A stretch of 64,000 nucleotides of DNA, taken from positions 56,980 through 120,979 of the forward strand of contig NZ_JAHBYD010000014.1 in assembly GCF_019636135.1 (NCBI RefSeq). Reading direction: 5' to 3'. The notes beneath the pieces are model-generated. The model saw only the letters and a program-made list of their open reading frames with translations. It did no database searches and was not told where the DNA came from. Positions 25,337 through 34,621 of this stretch are shown piece after piece. This DNA is from Phenylobacterium sp. (GTDB taxonomy: Bacteria > Pseudomonadota > Alphaproteobacteria > Caulobacterales > Caulobacteraceae). Position 1 is the first letter of the stretch, and each line of letters begins with the position of its first letter. Both the position numbers and the translations under genes were made by a program.

Positions 25337-25836
25337 GCGACGGGAGCGGCGCGAAGGCCACGGTCACCGTTCGGGTGGCGACGATGGGCGACACGCCGCT
25401 GATCCTGCAGTTCATCCGGGAGTTGGCCGAGTACGAGCGGCTGCTGCACGAGGTGGAGGCGACCGAGGCGGACGTGCGCCGGGACCTGTTCGGCGAGAAC
25501 CCGCGCTGCTTCTGCGACATCGCCGAGGCGGGCGGGACGGCCGTCGGCTTCGCGCTGTGGTTCTACAACTACTCCACCTTCCGCGGGCGGGCCGGCATCT
25601 ACCTTGAGGACCTGTTCGTGCGGCCGGAGGCGCGCGGCCTGGGCGCCGGCAAGGCGCTGCTGCGCCGGCTGGCGCAGCGGTGCGTGGACGCCGACCTGGG
25701 GCGGCTGGAGTGGGCGGTGCTGGACTGGAACGCGCCCTCGATCGCCTTCTACGACTCGCTGGGCGCGGGCGCGATGACCGACTGGACCGTGCGGCGGCTG
25801 GACGGCGAGGCGCTGATGCGCCTGGCCGCCTCGTGA
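25333..25836 (+). CDS. GNAT-family N-acetyltransferase (SAT/diamine acetyltransferase-like)
   Basis: 167 residues from GTG at 25333, overlapping the SDR stop. Acetyl-CoA-binding motif A is IYLEDLFVRPEARGLGAGKALL (shown in part; core RPEARGLGAGKALL), followed by RLEWAVLDWNAPSIAFYDSLGA. The N-terminus (MGDTPLILQFIRELAEYER) and the LEDLFV segment match the diamine/thialysine acetyltransferase-like subgroup. Acetylation of a polyamine or amino-acid analogue is a reasonable inference. Confidence 0.9.
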   Translation: MSDGSGAKATVTVRVATMGDTPLILQFIRELAEYERLLHEVEATEADVRRDLFGENPRCFCDIAEAGGTAVGFALWFYNYSTFRGRAGIYLEDLFVRPEARGLGAGKALLRRLAQRCVDADLGRLEWAVLDWNAPSIAFYDSLGAGAMTDWTVRRLDGEALMRLAAS

Positions 25837-26447
25837 GCGCGCCGCCGAAGACCGTCATCCAGGCCTCTCAGGAGCAGGCCGAGGCCCTTCGCCATCGCGT
25901 CCGCACCGTGGACGTGGCGACGCTGGGCCCGCGCCGCGAGCGGGCCGACCTGCGGCACGTGGCCGGGCTGGTCGAGCTCCTGTCGGACCCGCGCGTCTCG
26001 GGCCCGATCTACGACCTGCCGCGCCCGATCACCCCCGACAGCGTCACCCGCTGGGTGGCCGAGAGCCAGGCCCGGATGCTGGCGGGCGAGGCGCTGCTGA
26101 TCGTGAGCCTGGACGACGCCGGCGCGGTGGCCGGCTACTCCCGCATCACCGTCTGGCCCGAGCACCTGTCGGCGGAACTGGCCGGCGCCGTCCGCGCCGA
26201 CATGCAGAACCGGGGCCAGGGCGGCGCCGGCATGGCGCACACCTTCGGCTGGATCTTCGAGACCCTGGGCGTGCAGCTCATGTGCCTGACCTCGGCGCTC
26301 GACAATGTGCGCGCGCAGAAGGGGATCGACGGCGCGGGCTTCGTGCGCATGGGCGGACGCGACGCCGTGCGGCCGGACGGCACGGTGCGGCGGTCGGTCT
26401 ACTGGGAGATGACCCGCGACCAGTGGCGCCAGCGGCACAAGCTGTAG
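25833..26447 (+). CDS. Acetyltransferase-like (GNAT-fold) protein of unknown function
   Basis: 204 residues from GTG at 25833, overlapping the preceding stop. The segment LLIVSLDDAGAVAGYSRITVWPEHL resembles the central GNAT strands, and the C-terminus (GFVRMGGRDAVRPDGTVRRSVYWEMTRDQW) looks like the usual final GNAT strands. Motif A (Q/R-x-x-G-x-G/A) is only weakly seen as NRGQGGAGMAHTFGW. I call it GNAT-like with reservation. It ends the SDR operon, followed by a family-B repeat. Confidence 0.7.
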   Translation: MSAPPKTVIQASQEQAEALRHRVRTVDVATLGPRRERADLRHVAGLVELLSDPRVSGPIYDLPRPITPDSVTRWVAESQARMLAGEALLIVSLDDAGAVAGYSRITVWPEHLSAELAGAVRADMQNRGQGGAGMAHTFGWIFETLGVQLMCLTSALDNVRAQKGIDGAGFVRMGGRDAVRPDGTVRRSVYWEMTRDQWRQRHKL

Positions 26448-26468
26448 CGGCGCTCACCCCTTCTCGAT

Positions 26469-26594
26469 CGTCATCCCCCGGCTTGTCCGGGGGACCCATT
26501 GGGCTGTGCGGTCCAGGAAGCGCACTGCGTCGCCGCCGCGGATCATCACGAACGCACAGCCCAATGGGTGGCCCGGACAAGCCGGGCCATGACG
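26469..26594. repeat. Palindromic intergenic repeat, family B
   Basis: Left end CGTCATCCCCCGGCTTGTCC; the right end, read inward on the opposite strand, is CGTCATGGCCCGGCTTGTCC. Both continue into inverted CCCATTGGGCTGTG. The interior contains the conserved core GCGTCGCCGCCGCG. Orientation is opposite to the copies at 20209 and 39114. It fills the gap between two convergent genes. Confidence 0.9.
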
Positions 26595-26602
26595 TTCTTT
26601 AG

Positions 26603-27679
26603 TTACGGCGGCGGGCCGAAGGTGCGGCCGAAGAGCATGAGGGCCTGTTCGATGGCGGCGCGGTGGGTTCCGCTGCGCGGCGCGTTCACCGGGCAGAGGT
26701 CCTTCACCACGGCGTCGCCGGCCGGGGTGCAGCGGGACAGGAAGTCGTAGTGGCCGACGCCGGGCAGCACCTTCAGCCGGGCGCCCGGGATCAGCCGCGC
26801 CGCATAGCTGCCGTTGGTGTTGGGCGGGGCCACGTCGTCGCCGTCGCCGAGCACGATGGCCACGGGCATCCGCAGGCCTTGCAGGCTCCGGGGGTCCAGC
26901 GCCTGGACGATGGCGGGGGCGATGGCGAAGGCGGCGCGGACCTCGGGCAGGCCGAGGTCGCCTGCGGCGCGGTCGACGGCGGGCTTCGCCTCGGGGCTCT
27001 CCAGGAAGGCCACGGCCGCGTCCATCGTCAACGTGGGCAGCTCCTTCTGCGGCTTGCAGACGCCGTCGTCGGGCCGGTCCTTGCAGAAGGCCTTGAAGCG
27101 CGCGACGTCCACCCGCGCGCCGGCCGCCACCAGGCTGGTGAACCCACCCGCGGAGAAGCCGGCGACGCCCACCTTGGCCATGTCCAGCCGGCGGCCCAGC
27201 TCGGGATCGGCGCGAACGCGGGCGAGCGCCGCGGCCAGGTCGCCCGGCCGTTCCCAGAAGAGCGTCGCGCCGGCCACCGTCATCGGCTCCATGCCGTTGT
27301 TGCCCGGGTGGTCGACGGCGATGACGATGTAGCCCTGCGACGCCATCACCGTGCCGAACCAGCCCATCATCCGCGCCGTGCCGCCGAAGCCGTGGGAGAA
27401 GAGGATCACCGGCCGGCGGCGCTCGTCGGCGAAGCCAGCGTCGGGCGCCGCCTCACCGACATAGAACAGCGGGGCGCCGGGCGGCCCGATGACGATGTCC
27501 TGCTCGTTCGCCAGGTCGTTCGCCGGGTACCAGACCGTGACGCGCAGCGCGTCCCTGTGCTGGGCGTCGCGCAGGGCGGCGGTCGGGTTGGTCGCCTGGA
27601 CCTGGCGTTCGCCGACGGGATAGGCGCAGGCCGCCGTCGCCCAGAGCGAGGCCAGCAACGCCAGCAGGATCGTCCTCAT
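26603..27679 (-). CDS. Secreted alpha/beta hydrolase (dienelactone / PAF-acetylhydrolase-like)
   Basis: 358 residues with a signal peptide ending near ATAACA (residues 1-18). It has the oxyanion region SHGFGGT (95-101), nucleophile elbow GFSAGG (Ser176), a likely acid in LGDGDDVAPP, and catalytic histidine in GVGHYDFL. The cysteine-containing insertion KAFCKDRPDDGVC suggests a periplasmic disulfide. This matches the hydrolase family related to platelet-activating-factor acetylhydrolases and dienelactone hydrolases. Ester or lactone hydrolysis in the periplasm is inferred. It lies 72 bases downstream of the MarR gene and may be co-regulated. Confidence 0.9.
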   Translation of the reverse strand: MRTILLALLASLWATAACAYPVGERQVQATNPTAALRDAQHRDALRVTVWYPANDLANEQDIVIGPPGAPLFYVGEAAPDAGFADERRRPVILFSHGFGGTARMMGWFGTVMASQGYIVIAVDHPGNNGMEPMTVAGATLFWERPGDLAAALARVRADPELGRRLDMAKVGVAGFSAGGFTSLVAAGARVDVARFKAFCKDRPDDGVCKPQKELPTLTMDAAVAFLESPEAKPAVDRAAGDLGLPEVRAAFAIAPAIVQALDPRSLQGLRMPVAIVLGDGDDVAPPNTNGSYAARLIPGARLKVLPGVGHYDFLSRCTPAGDAVVKDLCPVNAPRSGTHRAAIEQALMLFGRTFGPPP

Positions 27680-27751
27680 CGCACCCTCCGCCCGCCGTCG
27701 GGCCGCCTTGGATCGAAGCCTGCCCGGACCCCCGGTGTCGAGAACCAGGTT

Positions 27752-28198
27752 CTAGCGGATCTCGCTCATCCAGACGCGCAGCGCGCGCAGGAACGGGAGC
27801 GCCTCGCGGAACTCCTTCTGGGTGAAGCCGTCGCGCAGCTTCTCGACCTTGGGCCGGATCGCCGCCATCGAGCGGTTGTAGGCCTCGCGGCCCTCGGGCG
27901 TCAGGCGCACGCGCTTGCGCCGCCGGTCCTTCGTGCAGGCCTCCACCGAGACCAGCGCCGTGCATTCCAGCCGCTGCAGCGTGTTGGTGATGGCGCCCGG
28001 CGTCATCTTCAGCGCGTCCGAGATCTGCGCCGGCGTCAGGTCGTCGCCGCGCCGCGCGATCAGGTTCAGCACCTCGTACTGCGGATAGGTCAGGCCGACC
28101 GGCAGGGCGCGGGTGATCGCCATGCGCACCCCGTGCTCGATCATGCTGATCTCGTCGAAGACCTGAACCTCGGGATGTTCCTCGATGACCGCGGCCAT
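27752..28198 (-). CDS. MarR-family transcriptional regulator
   Basis: 148 residues. The winged helix-turn-helix is clear: LTYPQYEVLNLIARRGDDLT, then LTPAQISDALKMTPGAITNT as the recognition helix, and the wing CTKDRRRKRVRLTPEG with the family-typical DRR. N- and C-terminal helices form the dimer interface. A good Shine-Dalgarno GGAGGAG precedes the ATG, and a palindromic site lies about 50 bases upstream. Likely targets are itself and perhaps the downstream secreted hydrolase; the ligand is probably a small aromatic or lipophilic compound. Confidence 0.93.
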   Translation of the reverse strand: MAAVIEEHPEVQVFDEISMIEHGVRMAITRALPVGLTYPQYEVLNLIARRGDDLTPAQISDALKMTPGAITNTLQRLECTALVSVEACTKDRRRKRVRLTPEGREAYNRSMAAIRPKVEKLRDGFTQKEFREALPFLRALRVWMSEIR

Positions 28199-28247
28199 GC
28201 AGCACTCCTCCGAATCACCGATGGGAGGAGTCTAGCCGCCAGCCTCG

Positions 28248-28267
28248 ATGGTTCAAGATTGAACGAT
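28248..28267. promoter_or_regulatory. Palindromic operator upstream of the MarR gene
   Basis: ATGGTTCAAGATTGAACGAT, near-perfect two-fold symmetry around GTTCAA-GA-TTGAAC. It lies between rnhA and the MarR start, about 50 bases from that ATG, where a MarR dimer would autoregulate. Confidence 0.6.
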
Positions 28268-28719
28268 CAGCCCGACGCGGCCTCGAGCGCCGCCTTGAGC
28301 CCGGAACGGGCGAGCATGTCCGCCCGCTCGTTGAGCTCGTGGCCGGCGTGGCCCTTCACCCACCTCCACGTCACGTCGTGACGCGAACGCGCTTCGTCAA
28401 GGCGCCGCCACAGGTCGTCGTTCTTGACCGGCTTGCCGTCGGCCGTGCGCCAGCCCTTGCGCTTCCAGCCGTGGATCCACTCCGAGATGCCCTTCATCAC
28501 GTAGGTGCTGTCGGTATGCAGCTCGACCTTGCAGGGCTTCTTCAGCGCCTCCAGCGCCTGGATCGCCGCCATCAGCTCCATGCGGTTGTTCGTCGTGGCC
28601 GGCTCGCCGCCCGAGAGCTCCTTCTCGGTCGCCCCGTGCATCAGGATCGCGCCCCAGCCGCCCGGCCCCGGATTCCCGGAGCACGCGCCGTCCGTGTAGA
28701 TGACGACACCCGGGATCAT
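28267..28719 (-). CDS. rnhA: Ribonuclease HI
   Basis: 150 residues. All four acidic catalytic residues and the assisting histidine are at the E. coli positions: Asp10 (YTDGACSG), Glu48 (RMELMA), Asp70 (HTDSTYV), His124 (KGHAGH) and Asp134 (ERADMLA). It degrades the RNA strand of RNA:DNA hybrids in the cytoplasm. Its ATG overlaps the thrB stop (ATGA), the thrB-rnhA order common in alphaproteobacteria. Confidence 0.97.
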   Translation of the reverse strand: MIPGVVIYTDGACSGNPGPGGWGAILMHGATEKELSGGEPATTNNRMELMAAIQALEALKKPCKVELHTDSTYVMKGISEWIHGWKRKGWRTADGKPVKNDDLWRRLDEARSRHDVTWRWVKGHAGHELNERADMLARSGLKAALEAASG

Positions 28720-29681
28720 GCGGGGGTCCCGAAGAGAACCAGGTCCGGCGATGAGCGATGCACTGCCAGCTTGCGCTCGTACTCCAGCGGGTCCTTCGGC
28801 TTCACCAGCGCCCCGGCCGGCGTCGCGTGCCAGTCGTGCAGGCGCGTCAGGAAGAACCGCATCGCCGCCCCGTGCGCCAGGACCGGCAGCGCCGCGCGCT
28901 CGGCGTCCGTGAGCTTCCGGCGGCTCTCGTAGCCGCCCACCAGCGCGCGGGCCGCAGTGATGTTGAAGCTGCCGTCCGGCTCGAAGCACCAGGCGTTCAG
29001 GGCCACCGCGATGTCGTAGGCGAGCGCGTCGGTGCAGGCGAAGTAGAAGTCGAAGGCGGCGGCGAACCTGCCGGCCGTGAAGAAGACATTGTCCGGGAAA
29101 TAGTCGGCGTGGATCACGCCTTCCGGAAGCCCCCGCGGCCACCTGCGCGCCAGCAGCTCGAGGTCACCTGCGATCACCTTCGACAGCCCCGGCTTCAACT
29201 TCTCCGCATCGCCCGTCAGGTTCGCGAACATCGGCGCCCAGTAGGGCTGGCCCAGGTCGTTCACCCGCGCCATCGGGAAGCCGTCGCCGGCGATGTGCAG
29301 TCGCGCCAGGCTCTCCCCGGCCTCGCGGCAGTGGGCGACGGTGGGCCTGCGCACCGACAGCCCGGTCAGGAAGCTGACCAGCGCGCACGGCTTGCCCCGC
29401 ATCCGCTTCAGGATCTCGCCGTTCCGGTCCGCGATCGGCGCGGCGCTCGGGAACCCGTGCCGCTCCAGCCACTGCATCAGGCCCAGGAAGAACGGCAGGT
29501 CCTCCTCCCGCACCCGCTTCTCGTAGACGGTCAGGAAGTAGCGGCCTTTCGTCGTCTCCAGCAGGAAGTTGGAGTTCTCCACCCCCTCGGCGATGCCCTT
29601 GAACGACGTCGCCTGCCCGATGTCGAAATCGGCCAGCAGCCCCGCGAGCTCCTCGTCGGTGATGTCGGTGTAGACCGCCAT
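28716..29681 (-). CDS. thrB: Homoserine kinase (APH-fold, ThrB type II)
   Basis: 321 residues from ATG at 29681; an ATG 36 bases upstream is in frame but adds an atypical segment. The fold is the aminoglycoside-phosphotransferase-like homoserine kinase: N-terminal [20 protein letters not shown], nucleotide-binding region [21 protein letters not shown], catalytic loop [11 protein letters not shown] and metal-binding [13 protein letters not shown]. It phosphorylates homoserine on the threonine branch of the aspartate pathway. It is coupled to rnhA by a 4-base overlap. Confidence 0.95.
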   Translation of the reverse strand: MAVYTDITDEELAGLLADFDIGQATSFKGIAEGVENSNFLLETTKGRYFLTVYEKRVREEDLPFFLGLMQWLERHGFPSAAPIADRNGEILKRMRGKPCALVSFLTGLSVRRPTVAHCREAGESLARLHIAGDGFPMARVNDLGQPYWAPMFANLTGDAEKLKPGLSKVIAGDLELLARRWPRGLPEGVIHADYFPDNVFFTAGRFAAAFDFYFACTDALAYDIAVALNAWCFEPDGSFNITAARALVGGYESRRKLTDAERAALPVLAHGAAMRFFLTRLHDWHATPAGALVKPKDPLEYERKLAVHRSSPDLVLFGTPA

Positions 29682-29755
29682 GCGCGTCGCAGTGCGGCAC
29701 GTCGGCGAGGCGGTCAAGGGCGTCGCGCGGCGGAACGGTCCGCAAATGCTGGCGC

Positions 29756-29782
29756 GCGCGTATTATATGCGTTATAACGCGC
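29756..29782. promoter_or_regulatory. Palindromic operator/promoter of the AbrB-Doc pair
   Basis: GCGCGTATTATA and TATAACGCGC form an inverted repeat just upstream of the antitoxin ATG at 29785. TATTAT at 29761 could be a -10 element lying inside it, so binding of the AbrB-like antitoxin would block transcription. It is an AT-rich island in GC-rich DNA. Confidence 0.55.
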
Positions 29783-29784
29783 AC

Positions 29785-30012
29785 ATGATCACACTCAAGC
29801 TCACTCAGGTAGGCAACTCCGTCGGGCTGCTCCTGCCGAAGGAAGCGCTGGCAAAGCTCGGCGTGCAGAAAGGCGACACGCTCTACCTGACCGACGCACC
29901 CGACGGCGACATGCGCATCTCGGCCTACAGCCCCGGCGTCGCCGAAGAGATCGCGCTCGGCGAAGAGTTCATGGACGACTACCGCGACACCTTCCGCGCG
30001 CTGGCGAAGTGA
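29785..30012 (+). CDS. AbrB/MazE/SpoVT-type antitoxin
   Basis: 75 residues. The N-terminal swapped-hairpin DNA-binding motif is clear: KLTQVGNSVGLLLPKEALAKLGVQKGDTLYL. The C-terminal part, with [22 protein letters not shown], is acidic and would cover the toxin. As the upstream partner of a Doc-family toxin it should neutralise it and repress the operon at the palindrome next to its start. The toxin GTG overlaps its stop by 4 bases. Confidence 0.92.
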   Translation: MITLKLTQVGNSVGLLLPKEALAKLGVQKGDTLYLTDAPDGDMRISAYSPGVAEEIALGEEFMDDYRDTFRALAK

Positions 30013-30428
30013 GCGAGCCCGGCTGGATCAGCAAGGAAGCGCTTCTCGTCCTTCATGATCGAAGCCTCGCCTTGCATGGCGGCGCGGCGGGCCTGCGTGA
30101 CGAAGGGCTCCTGGAGTCTGCGCTCCAGCGCCCGCAGAACCGCCATTACTACGAGGGCGTCGGCGACGTCTGCGAGCTGGCCGCGACCTACCTCGTAGCG
30201 CTGGTCAGCAACCATCCCTTCATCGACGGCAACAAGCGGGCCGGCTTCCTGGCGGCCGGTCTGTTCCTCCGAAAGAACGGGCGCAGGCTCGTCGCGGCTC
30301 AGGCGGACGCCGCGCGCGCCGTGCTGGCTGTCGCAGCGGGCCAACGCGACGTCGAGCAGCTCGCGACGTGGCTTCGCGAACGATCCATCGAAGAGGAAGC
30401 GCCTAAGCCACCGCCCGCGGCAGCTTGA
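30009..30428 (+). CDS. Death-on-curing (Doc/Fic-fold) toxin
   Basis: 139 residues from GTG at 30009 (GTGA overlap). The Fic motif is [12 protein letters not shown] (about 73-84), with the N-terminal [33 protein letters not shown] (in part) typical of Doc proteins. Doc from phage P1 phosphorylates EF-Tu and halts translation; this residue pattern predicts the same chemistry. The C-terminus runs 26 bases past the ispH stop on the opposite strand, so the two genes are convergent and overlapping. Its partner is AbrB-like rather than the classical Phd. Confidence 0.93.
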   Translation: MSEPGWISKEALLVLHDRSLALHGGAAGLRDEGLLESALQRPQNRHYYEGVGDVCELAATYLVALVSNHPFIDGNKRAGFLAAGLFLRKNGRRLVAAQADAARAVLAVAAGQRDVEQLATWLRERSIEEEAPKPPPAAA

Positions 30429-31344
30429 AGGTCACGGTCTCGCGGGCCGCGTCGGCTTCCTCGACGCTCACGTCGAAGGCGGCGGCGAGCCTGTCGATCA
30501 CGCCCTGGACCAGCACTTCCGGCGCCGAGGCGCCCGCCGTCACGCCCACTGTCCGCGCGCCGTCCAGCCACGCCAGGTCCAGCGCCGAGGCGTCGTCGAT
30601 GAGGTAGGCCCGCGCGCCCGAGCGCCGCCCCACCTCCGCCAGCCGCACCGAGTTCGACGAGTTGGCGCTGCCGATCACCAGCAGCACGTCGGAGCGCGCT
30701 GCGATCGCCTTCACCGCGTCCTGGCGATTGGTGGTGGCGTAGCAGATGTCCTCCTTGTGCGGCGCCGCGATGGCCGGGAAACGGGCCCGGAGCGCCGCCA
30801 CGATCTCGGCCGTGTCGTCCACCGACAGCGTCGTCTGGGTCACGAACGCCACGTTGGCGGGGTCCTTCGGCCGGAACGCGCGGGCGTCCTCCACCGTCTC
30901 GACCAGCACGACGGCGCCCTCGGGCAACTGCCCCATGGTGCCCACCACCTCGGGGTGGCCCGCGTGGCCGATCAGCACGATCTCGCGCCCGGCGTCGAAG
31001 TGGCGCCCGGCCTCCACATGCACCTTGCTGACCAGCGGGCAGGTGGCGTCGAGGTACAGCATCTGCCGCTGCTTGGCCTCGGCCGGGACCGACTTCGGCA
31101 CCCCGTGCGCCGAGAACACCACCGGCCGGTCCGCCGGGCATTCTTCCAGCTCCTCCACGAACACCGCGCCCAGCGCCTTCAGCCGGTCGACCACGTGGCG
31201 GTTGTGGACGATCTCGTGGCGCACATAGACCGGCGCCCCGTACTTCGCGATCGCCCGCTCCACGATCTGGATCGCCCGGTCCACCCCCGCGCAGAACCCG
31301 CGCGGGCTGGCGAGCAGGACGGTGAGCGGGGGGCGCGGCGGCAT
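30403..31344 (-). CDS. ispH: 4-hydroxy-3-methylbut-2-enyl diphosphate reductase
   Basis: 313 residues from ATG at 31344. The three cluster cysteines are present: [23 protein letters not shown] and [11 protein letters not shown]. Also seen are [21 protein letters not shown] and GSANSSNS, which bind the diphosphate. The [4Fe-4S] enzyme makes IPP and DMAPP in the last step of the MEP isoprenoid pathway. The frame is open upstream to 31419, but the usual family start is kept. A LexA-like box lies about 80 bases upstream, which would be unusual for this gene. Confidence 0.97.
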   Translation of the reverse strand: MPPRPPLTVLLASPRGFCAGVDRAIQIVERAIAKYGAPVYVRHEIVHNRHVVDRLKALGAVFVEELEECPADRPVVFSAHGVPKSVPAEAKQRQMLYLDATCPLVSKVHVEAGRHFDAGREIVLIGHAGHPEVVGTMGQLPEGAVVLVETVEDARAFRPKDPANVAFVTQTTLSVDDTAEIVAALRARFPAIAAPHKEDICYATTNRQDAVKAIAARSDVLLVIGSANSSNSVRLAEVGRRSGARAYLIDDASALDLAWLDGARTVGVTAGASAPEVLVQGVIDRLAAAFDVSVEEADAARETVTFKLPRAVA

Positions 31345-31422
31345 GGCGTGCGAACCTAGTGCGCCGACGGCTCGACCGCCAGCCCGTCGCGGCCAAAGAA
31401 GGATAGAACGCTCACTCAATAT

Positions 31423-31437
31423 GTTCTATATTTGTTC
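31423..31437. promoter_or_regulatory. Candidate LexA (SOS) box
   Basis: GTTCTATATTTGTTC is an exact GTTC-N7-GTTC, the LexA site of alphaproteobacteria. It is AT-rich against its surroundings and lies about 80 bases upstream of the ispH start, read on the minus strand as GAAC-N7-GAAC. Its right edge is the first base of the repeat at 31437. Confidence 0.55.
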
Positions 31438-31565
31438 GCCATCACCCGGCTTGTCCGGGTGACCCATTGGGCTGTGAGTCGAAGGTTGGATCGCAGCGTC
31501 GCCGCCGCGTGCTCGATCGTCGGGCTCACCGCCCAATGGATCCCCCAGACAAGCCGGGGATGACG
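31437..31565. repeat. Palindromic intergenic repeat, family B, diverged copy
   Basis: Left end CGCCATCACCCGGCTTGTCC, right end (opposite strand) CGTCATCCCCGGCTTGTCTG, then inverted CCCATTGGGCTGTGAG and CTCACCGCCCAATGG. The interior carries GCGTCGCCGCCGCG. The left end is an intermediate type (CACCC/GGGTG). With the LexA-like box it fills most of the 352-base gap between ispH and the next gene; 31566-31696 holds nothing recognisable. Confidence 0.85.
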
Positions 31566-31696
31566 AGCGGGGATGGGTGGCGCCCCATTCCCCGCCGCCG
31601 ATGTCCAACCGTCGCGTTGCCGCCGCATTCATCCCGCTGTACTTAGCCCCTGACCGCCGCGGCCTTCCCGCGGCCCTTTCCGTTGGACGCCTGTTC

Positions 31697-32380
31697 ATGC
31701 GCCGCCAGATGCTTCTCGCCGCCGCCCTGATGGCGGCCTTCACCGCCGTTCCGGCCGCCGCCTACGCGCAAGGGCGCCGCGACCCCGAGGCCGAGCAGCG
31801 CAAGCAGCAGGAAGACGCCGCCAAGAAGCGCAAGCAGCGCGAGGAGTGGGGCGACGTCCAGGCGCCGCTGCCGCAGTTGCGCAACGCCGGCCCCTGCCCG
31901 TTCGTGAAATCGCTCTACGACGCCGCCCGCTACGTCGAGTTCAAGGACAACCGCGAGGCCTCGGCGAACGTCGGCTGGACCGGCGAGATCCAGGGCATAT
32001 CGGCCGGCTGCTCCTACAAGGACGACCAGCCGATCGAAGTGACCATGGAAGTGCTGTTCGAGATGGGCAAGGGCCCGCAGTCGACCGGCCGCCAGAAGAC
32101 CTACAGGTACTGGATCGCCGTGACCGACCGGAACCGCGAGGTCATCCACAAGGAGAGCTTCGACCTGCCGGTCACGTTCCCCGAGGGCCAGGACCGCGTC
32201 TACGTCACCGAGCAGATCGGCTCGATCACCATCCCGCGCGCCGGCATCGCCGTCTCGGGCTCGAACTTCGAGGTGCTGATCGGCTTCGAGGTGACGCCGC
32301 AGATGGCCGCCTTCAACCGCGAGGGCAAGCGCTTCCGCGTGAACGTCGGCCAGACCGCGAGCGCCGCGCCGAACCCATGA
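31697..32380 (+). CDS. Exported hypothetical protein
   Basis: 227 residues from ATG at 31697. A signal peptide of about 25 residues ([21 protein letters not shown], cleavage near AYAQG) begins with two arginines. It is followed by a highly charged linker of Glu/Lys/Gln (residues 28-50), then a mainly beta domain with [18 protein letters not shown] and [15 protein letters not shown]; the two cysteines may pair. Similar proteins lie before argS in Caulobacter relatives, from memory. Its stop overlaps the argS start (ATGA). The function is unknown. Confidence 0.85.
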   Translation: MRRQMLLAAALMAAFTAVPAAAYAQGRRDPEAEQRKQQEDAAKKRKQREEWGDVQAPLPQLRNAGPCPFVKSLYDAARYVEFKDNREASANVGWTGEIQGISAGCSYKDDQPIEVTMEVLFEMGKGPQSTGRQKTYRYWIAVTDRNREVIHKESFDLPVTFPEGQDRVYVTEQIGSITIPRAGIAVSGSNFEVLIGFEVTPQMAAFNREGKRFRVNVGQTASAAPNP

Positions 32381-34209
32381 GCGACCTCAAGACCGCCTTG
32401 GGCGAAGCGGTCGCCGCCGCCTTCGCCGCCGAAGGCGTGCCCGCCGACCTGGCCCGCGTCACGCCGTCCGACCGGCCCGACCTCGCCGACTTCCAGTCGA
32501 ACGGCGCGCTGGCCGGCGCCAAGCGCGTGGGCAGGAACCCGCGCGAGATCGCCGCCGCCGTCGCCGAGCGGCTGAAGGGCGACCCGCGCCTGGCGTCGGT
32601 CGAGATCGCGGGCCCCGGCTTCATCAACCTCAAGATCGCCGACGCGGCCCTCAGCGACCGCGCCAACGCCGTCGCCGCCGATCCGCGCGCCGGCGCCGAA
32701 ACGGTCGTCCGGCCTCGCCGCGTCATCATCGACTACGGCGGCCCCAACGTGGCCAAGGAGATGCACGTTGGGCACCTGCGCGCCTCGATCATCGGCGAGA
32801 GCCTGAAACGCATCTACCGCTTCCGCGGCGACGAGGTGATCGGCGACGCCCACTTCGGCGACTGGGGCTTCCAGATGGGGCTGCTGATCGCCGCCGTCTG
32901 CGACACCTATCCGGCCATCGCCGAGCTGGTCGAGGACCTGAACGCCAAGGGCGAGGTCACCGAGGCCGACAGGGGCCGCCTGGCCGTGCTGGCCACGCTG
33001 GGACTCGACGACCTGGGCGCGCTCTACCCGCCGGCCGCCGAGCGGGCGAAGAGCGACGTCGGGTTCCGCAACCGCGCGCGCCGGCTCACCGCCGAGCTTC
33101 AGTCGAAGAAGGCCGGCTATTACGCGCTGTGGGAGCGTTTCCGCGACGTGACCCGAGAGGCCCTGATCCGCGACTTCCACGCGCTCGGCGTCGACTTCGA
33201 CTGGTGGAAGGGCGAGAGCGACGTCGAGGACCTGATCGGCCCGATGGTCGCCGAACTGGACGGCAAGGGCCTGCTGGTCGACGACCAGGGCGCGCGCATC
33301 GTCCGCGTCGACCGGGACGGCGAGACGCGGCCGAAGAAGCTCGCCGACGGCACGGTGATCGAGGCGCCCTGGCCCGACCCGCTGCTGGTGGTCTCGTCCG
33401 AAGGCTCGGCGATGTACGGCACGACCGACCTCGCCACCATCCTCGACCGCCGCCAGGCCTTCGACTTCGACCTGGTCATCTACTGCGTCGACCAGCGCCA
33501 GGCCGACCACTTCGAGATCGTGTTCCGCGCCGCCTGCCTCGCCGGCTACGCCGCCGAGGGCCAGTTGATCCACGTCGGTTTCGGCACCATGAACGGGACC
33601 GACGGCAAGCCCTTCAAGACCCGCGCCGGCGGTGTTTTGAAGTTGAACGATCTGATCGAGATGACCCGCGAGAAGGCGCGCGAGCGCCTGCGCGAACAGT
33701 CGCTGGGCGAGGACGTCCCGGCCGACGAGTTCGAGGAGATCGCCGGCAAGGTGGCCGTCGCGGCGCTGAAGTTCGCCGACCTGCAGAACTTCCGCGGCAC
33801 CAGCTACATCTTCGACCTCGACCGCTTCTCCAGCTTCGAGGGCAAGACCGGCCCCTACCTGCTCTACCAGGCGGTGCGGGTGAAGAGCCTGCTGCGCCGC
33901 GCCGCCGCGGAGGCCGCCGAGGCCGGTCCGGTCGTCGTCGCCGAGCCGGCGGAGCGGGATCTGGTGCTGGCGCTCGACGCCTTCGACGCCGCCCTGGCCG
34001 ACGCCTACGACAAGAAGGCGCCGAACATCCTCGCCGAGCACACCTACCGCGTCGCCCAGGCCTGGTCGAAGGTCTGGGCCGCCTGCCCGATCCTGCAGGC
34101 GGCGGACCCGGCGACCCGCGCCAGCCGCCTGACCCTGGCCACCGCTACGCTTCGACAGCTCGAGCTGGCGCTTGACCTTCTTGGGATAGCGACACCGGAC
34201 CGGATGTAG
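32377..34209 (+). CDS. argS: Arginine--tRNA ligase
   Basis: 610 residues. The N-terminal Add-1 tRNA-recognition domain is followed by the class I catalytic core with [18 protein letters not shown] (HIGH equivalent HVGH), FGDWGFQMG and [15 protein letters not shown], and the flexible [17 protein letters not shown] loop in place of KMSKS. The C-terminal helical anticodon-binding domain ends [14 protein letters not shown]. It charges tRNA-Arg. The start overlaps the preceding exported-protein gene. The last 65 bases overlap the STAS gene on the other strand. Confidence 0.97.
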   Translation: MSDLKTALGEAVAAAFAAEGVPADLARVTPSDRPDLADFQSNGALAGAKRVGRNPREIAAAVAERLKGDPRLASVEIAGPGFINLKIADAALSDRANAVAADPRAGAETVVRPRRVIIDYGGPNVAKEMHVGHLRASIIGESLKRIYRFRGDEVIGDAHFGDWGFQMGLLIAAVCDTYPAIAELVEDLNAKGEVTEADRGRLAVLATLGLDDLGALYPPAAERAKSDVGFRNRARRLTAELQSKKAGYYALWERFRDVTREALIRDFHALGVDFDWWKGESDVEDLIGPMVAELDGKGLLVDDQGARIVRVDRDGETRPKKLADGTVIEAPWPDPLLVVSSEGSAMYGTTDLATILDRRQAFDFDLVIYCVDQRQADHFEIVFRAACLAGYAAEGQLIHVGFGTMNGTDGKPFKTRAGGVLKLNDLIEMTREKARERLREQSLGEDVPADEFEEIAGKVAVAALKFADLQNFRGTSYIFDLDRFSSFEGKTGPYLLYQAVRVKSLLRRAAAEAAEAGPVVVAEPAERDLVLALDAFDAALADAYDKKAPNILAEHTYRVAQAWSKVWAACPILQAADPATRASRLTLATATLRQLELALDLLGIATPDRM

Positions 34210-34555
34210 GCATCTCGGGCACGGCCTTCGACGCGCCCATGAAGTGGATCGTGGGCGCCCGGACTCGGAAGACGCTGTCCAGCCGGCTGATCGTCAGGAT
34301 CTCGCGGACCCGGCCCTCGGGGCAGGTCAGCACGATGCGCCGCGCCTCGTGCTGCGCGCACGCGAGCGCGCGCAGGCCGTGCGACGAGATCTCGCGCAGG
34401 CCCGAAAGGTCGATCTCCAGCACCTCGTCGCGCGCCGCCGCGTCGGCCGCCGCATCCGCCAGGAAGGCCTGGAACTCGGGGCAGCTCGCGGAATCCAGGC
34501 AGCCCTCCACCTCGACCACCGCGTGACCGGCGCCGCTGAGTTTCCGCCACCCCAT
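34145..34555 (-). CDS. STAS-domain protein (anti-sigma-factor-antagonist-like)
   Basis: 136 residues. The STAS fold is recognisable: [20 protein letters not shown], then [20 protein letters not shown], in which the DLSG-L-x-x-(I/S)-S-S-x-G-L signature holds the serine phosphorylated in SpoIIAA/RsbV-type antagonists (here in ISSHG). The C-terminal 35 residues ([19 protein letters not shown]) are an unusual low-complexity tail read within the argS 3' end. It stands alone, without a nearby anti-sigma kinase; a partner-switching role is inferred. Confidence 0.85.
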   Translation of the reverse strand: MGWRKLSGAGHAVVEVEGCLDSASCPEFQAFLADAAADAAARDEVLEIDLSGLREISSHGLRALACAQHEARRIVLTCPEGRVREILTISRLDSVFRVRAPTIHFMGASKAVPEMPTSGPVSLSQEGQAPARAVEA

Positions 34556-34621
34556 GCCGCCTGCGCCTCCCCGCGCAATTAGCCCCCGTCACACTTACGG
34601 ACGGCGTGGTTAAGCGGATGC

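Noticed and set aside
31345..31419. Longer ispH start at 31419
   Set aside because: The extra 25 residues are not typical of IspH, whose N-terminus is just before the PRGFCAGV motif.
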